In this document: in pieces, positions 60,217-64,000 of the stretch
How the letters are laid out: the number at the start of each line of letters is the position of its first letter
Position numbering within the stretch: the first letter of the stretch is position 1
Assembly (NCBI RefSeq): GCF_016907535.1
Contig: NZ_JAFBCF010000001.1
Coordinates: 2,728,001 to 2,792,000 of the forward strand
Reading direction: 5' to 3'
From: Microlunatus panaciterrae
GTDB lineage: Bacteria > Actinomycetota > Actinomycetes > Propionibacteriales > Propionibacteriaceae
Length of the DNA stretch: 64,000 nt
Position numbers and translations under genes: made by a program
The notes under the pieces: model-generated
What the model saw: the letters and a program-made list of their open reading frames with translations, nothing else
Told to the model about the DNA's origin: nothing
Database searches by the model: none

Positions 60217-62403
60217 ATGCCAACCAACTCCGGTGCGCCTGCGCGCGCCTCGAGCAAGTCCAAGAAGAGCGGGCCGGGAGCCCCGAAGAAGGCTCGCAAG
60301 GTCCCCAAGAGCTTCAAGGTCGACGGTACGCCTAAGAAGCGGTGGTCGTCTGCCGAGCGGGCCGATCGTGGCCTCGGCCCTCGCAAGAGCGGCGGTCAGC
60401 CCAACCGGGCGCAGCGGCGTCGTGAGCAGTTCGGCGCCCCGGTGACCTCCGCCGGTGCCGAGCGTCCCCGCTTCGACCGAGAGAGTGACGACCGGCCCGC
60501 CCGGGACAAGACCCCGCGCGGCGACAACCGTTCGCGATCCGACGAGCGTCCCCGCTTCGACCGCAAAACCGACGAGCGCCCGCGGTTCGATCGGAACACC
60601 GACGAGCGTCCGCGCTTCGATCGGAACACTGACGAGCGTCCGCGCTTCGATCGGAACACTGACGAGCGTCCCCGGTTCGACCGCAAAACTGACGAGCGTC
60701 CGCGGTTCGACCGCAAAACTGACGAGCGTCCGCGGTTCGACCGCAACACCGACGAGCGTCCCCGGTTCGAGCGCAGCGGTGACGACCGCCCTCGCTATGA
60801 CCGCACCAAGCCCGAACTGTCCCGCCAGACCCGTAGCGAGCGACCGCGCCATGAGGCCGGGTCCGACCGCTGGCGGAGCACCCGGGACAGCCGTACCGGT
60901 GACAACCGCCCGGCTGACAACCGCTCCGGCGGCTGGCGCGACGACCGCGGTTCCCGGGACAACAGGTCCGCCGGTTTCAGCCGGGGAACCGATCGGCCCG
61001 CCAGGTCCGACTCCGGTGAGTCCAATGCCGACACGATGAGCTGGACCGCACGCGAACTGGCTCCGGTCGACACCGGCGCCGTGACCGCCGAGCACGGCTT
61101 CGCCCGGCTGGGCCTGCCCAAGCCGTTGGTGGCTGCCCTCATCTCGGAAGGGATCACCGACCCGTTCCCCATCCAGGCTGCCACCATCCCCGACGCCTTG
61201 GCCGGCCGTGACGTGCTGGGCCGCGGTCAGACCGGATCCGGCAAGACGCTCGGCTTCGCGCTGCCGATGCTGACCACCCTTGGCGGCCCGGCCAAGGGCA
61301 ACCGTGCTCCGCGCGGCCTGGTCCTGGTGCCGACCCGCGAGCTTGCAATGCAGGTGGCCGACGTGATCGCGCCGCTGGCCAAGACGATGGACATGTCCGT
61401 CACGCTGATCGCCGGCGGGATGGCCTACGGACCGCAGATCCGCGCCTTCGAGCGTGGCGTCGACGTCGTCGTGGCCACTCCTGGGCGGCTGATCGACCTG
61501 ATGGAGCAGGGTGCGCTCGACCTGTCCCGGGTGGAGGTTGCGGTGCTGGACGAGGCCGACCATATGGCCGATCTGGGCTTCATGCCTGCGGTCACCACGA
61601 TCATGGACCAGATGCCGGCCGGTGGTCAGCGACTGCTGTTCTCCGCGACCCTCGACCGGGCCGTCGACCGGCTGGTCAAGAAGTACCTCGACAACCCGGT
61701 GACCCACGAGGTCGACTCGGGCCAGGCGACGGTGTCGACGATGGTGCACCATGTCGTCCACATCCTGCCGCACGACAAGAACGCCCTGACGGCGGAGATC
61801 GCCGGTCGACCAGGCCGGACCGTCATCTTCGTCCGCACCCAGCGCGGCGCCGACCGGGTGGCCGAGCAGTTGCGGGCGGCAGGCGTGACAGCCGGGGCGC
61901 TGCACGGGGGTCTGACCCAGGGAGCCCGGACCCGCATCCTGGCGGCGTTCAAGGACGGCACCGTGCCGGTACTGGTGGCCACCGATGTCGCGGCCCGCGG
62001 TATCCATGTCGACGACGTGGGCCTGGTCCTCCAGGTCGATCCGCCGGCGGGCCCGAAGGAGTATCTCCACCGCGCCGGCCGGACGGCTCGGGCCGGCGGC
62101 ACCGGTGTCGTGGTCACCCTGGCTCTGCCGCACCAGCGCAAGGAGCTGCAGCGGTTGACCTCCCAGGCCGGTGTCGCCTCGGCGCCGCTCGAGGCGCGCC
62201 CGGGTGACGAGGCGCTGGCCCGCGCGACCGGCTCCCGCCAGCCGAGTGGCGCCGCCGTCAGCCAGGCGGACTTCGAGAAGCTGATCGCTCCACCGGCACG
62301 CGGCGGTGGCCGGCCGAAGAACCGCAAGGACTTCGGCCGTCGTGACGCCGGCGGTTACCGTGGCGGCAACCGCCGTGGAACCGGTGGGCGGTCGCGAGGA
62401 TAG
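60217..62403 (+). CDS. DEAD-box RNA helicase with N-terminal decapeptide repeats
   Basis: 728 residues. Residues 1-100 are basic and disordered. Residues 109-188 consist of eight tandem decapeptides DERPRFDRxT (x is K or N), and residues up to about 270 continue in a similar RDN/RSG-rich style. The helicase core (about 285-640) has Q motif, GQTGSGKT, PTRELAMQ, LDEADHMADLGF, SAT, and HRAGRTARAG. A basic Gly/Arg tail ends the chain. ATP-dependent RNA unwinding, probably ribosome assembly or mRNA turnover. GGAGAAGTGAG precedes the ATG. Confidence 0.92.
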   Translation: MPTNSGAPARASSKSKKSGPGAPKKARKVPKSFKVDGTPKKRWSSAERADRGLGPRKSGGQPNRAQRRREQFGAPVTSAGAERPRFDRESDDRPARDKTPRGDNRSRSDERPRFDRKTDERPRFDRNTDERPRFDRNTDERPRFDRNTDERPRFDRKTDERPRFDRKTDERPRFDRNTDERPRFERSGDDRPRYDRTKPELSRQTRSERPRHEAGSDRWRSTRDSRTGDNRPADNRSGGWRDDRGSRDNRSAGFSRGTDRPARSDSGESNADTMSWTARELAPVDTGAVTAEHGFARLGLPKPLVAALISEGITDPFPIQAATIPDALAGRDVLGRGQTGSGKTLGFALPMLTTLGGPAKGNRAPRGLVLVPTRELAMQVADVIAPLAKTMDMSVTLIAGGMAYGPQIRAFERGVDVVVATPGRLIDLMEQGALDLSRVEVAVLDEADHMADLGFMPAVTTIMDQMPAGGQRLLFSATLDRAVDRLVKKYLDNPVTHEVDSGQATVSTMVHHVVHILPHDKNALTAEIAGRPGRTVIFVRTQRGADRVAEQLRAAGVTAGALHGGLTQGARTRILAAFKDGTVPVLVATDVAARGIHVDDVGLVLQVDPPAGPKEYLHRAGRTARAGGTGVVVTLALPHQRKELQRLTSQAGVASAPLEARPGDEALARATGSRQPSGAAVSQADFEKLIAPPARGGGRPKNRKDFGRRDAGGYRGGNRRGTGGRSRG
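60541..60780 (+). repeat. Eight 30-bp in-frame tandem repeats in helicase gene
   Basis: Eight 30-bp units, each beginning GACGAGCG, encode DERPRFDRKT, DERPRFDRNT or (last) DERPRFERSG. Differences are mostly silent or K/N changes. A degenerate ninth unit follows at 60781-60810. Tandem DNA like this can change copy number by slippage or recombination without a frameshift. Confidence 0.95.
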
Positions 62404-62419
62404 TGCACCTAGCATTCTG

Positions 62420-63409
62420 ATGGTGAACGTCTCCGTCATCGACCTGGTGCTGTCGGTCGCGTCCCCTGCGGATGCGACCGGCATGGTTGAGGTCATCCAT
62501 GCCGCCTTCGGGGCTCGGCCGCCGCTCGACCCGCCGTCGACCGCGATAGCGGAGACGCCGGCGAGCATCCGGACTGCACTGTCGCATGGCGGTGGCGTCT
62601 TCGCCACCGTCGACGGCCGTCCGGCCGGGGTGATCCTGGTGTTGCCGGGGCCCGAGGGGGCTCGTGGTCGTACCGCCAGCCTGCAGCGTGTCTCGGTGCA
62701 CCCGGAGTTCCAGCGGCACGGCGTCGCCTCGACCATGGTGCATGGCGTCGAGGAGTACGCGGCAGAGCTCGGCTACTCCCGGCTGGAGCTCTTCGCCCGG
62801 AGCGAGTTCGCCGAGCTGATCGCCTTCTGGCAGCACCGCGGCTTCACCATCGACCGGGCCGTCGAGCACGGCGTGATCCTGGCCAAGGATCTGCCGTTGT
62901 GCGTCGCCATCCCCGACAGCGAGGCCATGCAGGCCTTCGGTGAGCGGCTGGCCGGCCTGCTGCGGCCCGGCGACCTGATCATCGCCAGTGGTGACCTCGG
63001 CGCCGGCAAGACGACCTTGACGCAAGGGATCGGCCGCGGTCTCGGCAGCGACGGGCCGATCATCTCGCCCACCTTCGTGATCTCGAGGGTGCATCGCTCA
63101 GAGGCCGGACGGCCGGCGCTGGTGCACGTCGACGCCTATCGACTCGGTGGCCCGGACGAGCTCGAGGACCTGGACCTGGATGCTTCACTCGCCGATTCCG
63201 TCACCGTCGTCGAATGGGGCGAGGGTATGGCCGAAGCGCTGTCCGACAGCCGGCTGGAGATCGACATCCGCAGGTCGCAGCACGAGGACGACGAGTGCCG
63301 CACCCTCTTCCTCCGTCCGATTGGCGACCGCTGGCACGATGTTGATCTTGAGCCGCTCCGCCACCTAGATCTGAAGGAGCTGGATGGCCATGACCGCAGC
63401 CGACACTGA
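62420..63409 (+). CDS. tsaE: Fusion of GNAT acetyltransferase and TsaE ATPase
   Basis: About 329 residues (ATG at 62420, or GTG at 62423). Residues 1-165 form a GNAT domain with VHPEFQRHGVASTMV (acetyl-CoA loop) and FWQHRGF. Residues 175-325 form TsaE: Walker A GDLGAGKTTLTQG, SPTFVISRVH, HVDAYRLGG and VEWGE. TsaE is the ATPase that supports TsaB/TsaD in making t6A37 of ANN-decoding tRNAs. A TAGCAT box at 62410-62415 suggests a (nearly) leaderless mRNA. tsaB follows and overlaps the 3' end. Confidence 0.88.
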   Translation: MVNVSVIDLVLSVASPADATGMVEVIHAAFGARPPLDPPSTAIAETPASIRTALSHGGGVFATVDGRPAGVILVLPGPEGARGRTASLQRVSVHPEFQRHGVASTMVHGVEEYAAELGYSRLELFARSEFAELIAFWQHRGFTIDRAVEHGVILAKDLPLCVAIPDSEAMQAFGERLAGLLRPGDLIIASGDLGAGKTTLTQGIGRGLGSDGPIISPTFVISRVHRSEAGRPALVHVDAYRLGGPDELEDLDLDASLADSVTVVEWGEGMAEALSDSRLEIDIRRSQHEDDECRTLFLRPIGDRWHDVDLEPLRHLDLKELDGHDRSRH

Positions 63410-64000
63410 ACAGAACCTGAGCACTGCAGAGGCTCCCAGTGCTCGGCAGATCGCCGGCACCGGGCAGACCGTGCTCGGCATCGACACCTCGACCGAGGTC
63501 TGTGTGGGCATCGCCCGAGCAGGGGTGGTGCTGGCGACAGCCATCGTCGCCGATCGGATGCAGCACGTCGAGCAACTGACCCCGCTGGTGCGTGGTGCCC
63601 TCGGCGACGCCGGTCTCACCCTGGACGAGGTCGAGCAGGTCGTCGTCGGCCTGGGCCCGGGTCCGTTCACCGGGCTGCGGGTCGGGGTCGCCACAGCGCG
63701 GATGCTGGCCTCGGTGCGGCGGCTGCCGTTGCACGGTGTGTGCAGTCTCGACGTGCTGGCCCAGCAGTGGGTCCGGGCCGGGGCAGAGGTGCCGGCGGAG
63801 TTCCTGGTGGGGACCGATGCGCGACGTAAGGAGGTCTACTGGGCTCGCTACGACGCGTCCGGTAGCCGTCTCGAAGGCCCGAAGGTCGGCGTTCCGGAGA
63901 CCCTCCCTGACCTGCCGTTGGTGGGTCCCGCCGCCGACCTGTACTCCGACAGGGTGCGGGCTTCCGAGGGCCCGCGCTCCTTCGACCCGGGTGTGCTCGC
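63384..64000 (+). CDS. tsaB: TsaB, tRNA t6A synthesis protein (3' end outside window)
   Basis: At least 205 residues, open at the right edge. ATG at 63384 (or 63390) follows AAGGAG and overlaps the tsaE stop. After about 32 variable residues comes VLGIDTSTEVCVGIA, then MQHVEQLTPLV and GLGPGPFTGLRVGVATARMLA, the ASKHA-fold signature of TsaB. It is the scaffold partner of TsaD. A longer N-terminus than usual is predicted, and a later start cannot be excluded. Confidence 0.9.
   Translation, partial: MAMTAADTEQNLSTAEAPSARQIAGTGQTVLGIDTSTEVCVGIARAGVVLATAIVADRMQHVEQLTPLVRGALGDAGLTLDEVEQVVVGLGPGPFTGLRVGVATARMLASVRRLPLHGVCSLDVLAQQWVRAGAEVPAEFLVGTDARRKEVYWARYDASGSRLEGPKVGVPETLPDLPLVGPAADLYSDRVRASEGPRSFDPGVL

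Noticed and set aside
60016-62736. 906-residue open frame on the minus strand
   Set aside because: Antisense of the helicase gene; its repeated VEPRTLVS-type segments are the complement of the sense decapeptide repeats.

Overview
The window is a high-G+C actinobacterial chromosome segment. The gene order (end of the rplX-rplO ribosomal cluster, secY-adk-map, then infA-rpmJ-rpsM-rpsK-rpsD-rpoA-rplQ, later rplM-rpsI-glmM, glmS-acpS-nnr-alr and tsaE-tsaB), the zinc-type S14, the lid-less adenylate kinase and the L17 with a C-terminal 'sunset' domain all fit Actinomycetota. I would guess Propionibacteriaceae (Microlunatus/Friedmanniella-like), but the genus is inference.

Layout. 1-6578: ribosomal proteins L24 (partial), L5, S14, S8, L6, L18, S5, L30, L15, a strong hairpin terminator, then SecY, Adk and Map. 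6679-13964: accessory block between map and infA (prolyl oligopeptidase, GNAT-like protein, DHFR-family reductase, Nudix hydrolase, DUF1707 membrane protein, secreted zinc metallopeptidase, an acyl-ACP-desaturase-like diiron protein, S4-domain protein). 14098-18234: infA to rplQ, with a repeat array between rpsD and rpoA. 18451-47416: a 29-kb accessory block that separates rplQ from rplM. It holds a hydratase; two AraC/phytanoyl-CoA-dioxygenase modules; a complete family-5 solute ABC importer (binding protein, two permeases, two ATPases); a second, almost identical binding-protein gene 12 kb away; a cell-surface acyltransferase with a Wzz-like partner; ATP-dependent DNA ligase; superoxide dismutase; an ABC-2 exporter; a four-gene RNA-modification operon (small membrane protein, trmB, truA, RsmC-like methyltransferase); an ABC-F protein; a CDF metal transporter; and citrate synthase. 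47631-64000: conserved core again (rplM, rpsI, glmM, coaA, glmS, acpS, nnr, alr, alpha/beta hydrolase, DEAD-box helicase, GNAT-TsaE fusion, partial tsaB).

How parts fit together. The importer genes at 26937-32807 form one minus-strand operon, with a 14-bp hairpin separating the binding-protein cistron from the permeases. The orphan binding protein at 19170-20969 is translationally coupled to a dioxygenase and faces a divergent AraC regulator. The two binding-protein genes are identical over at least 627 bp but differ in short islands, which points to gene conversion. A second AraC/dioxygenase pair with its own 19-bp palindromic operator lies at 42743-44844.

Recurring signals. At least nine starts have a TANNNT box placed exactly so that transcription would begin on the start codon (leaderless mRNA). 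One of these drives a 12-codon open frame coupled to a metallopeptidase. Two families of short palindromic or tandem repeats occupy intergenic regions, and a perfect 52-bp palindrome overlapping a 28-bp one lies between convergent genes. I saw no transposase, integrase, tRNA, rRNA or CRISPR array.
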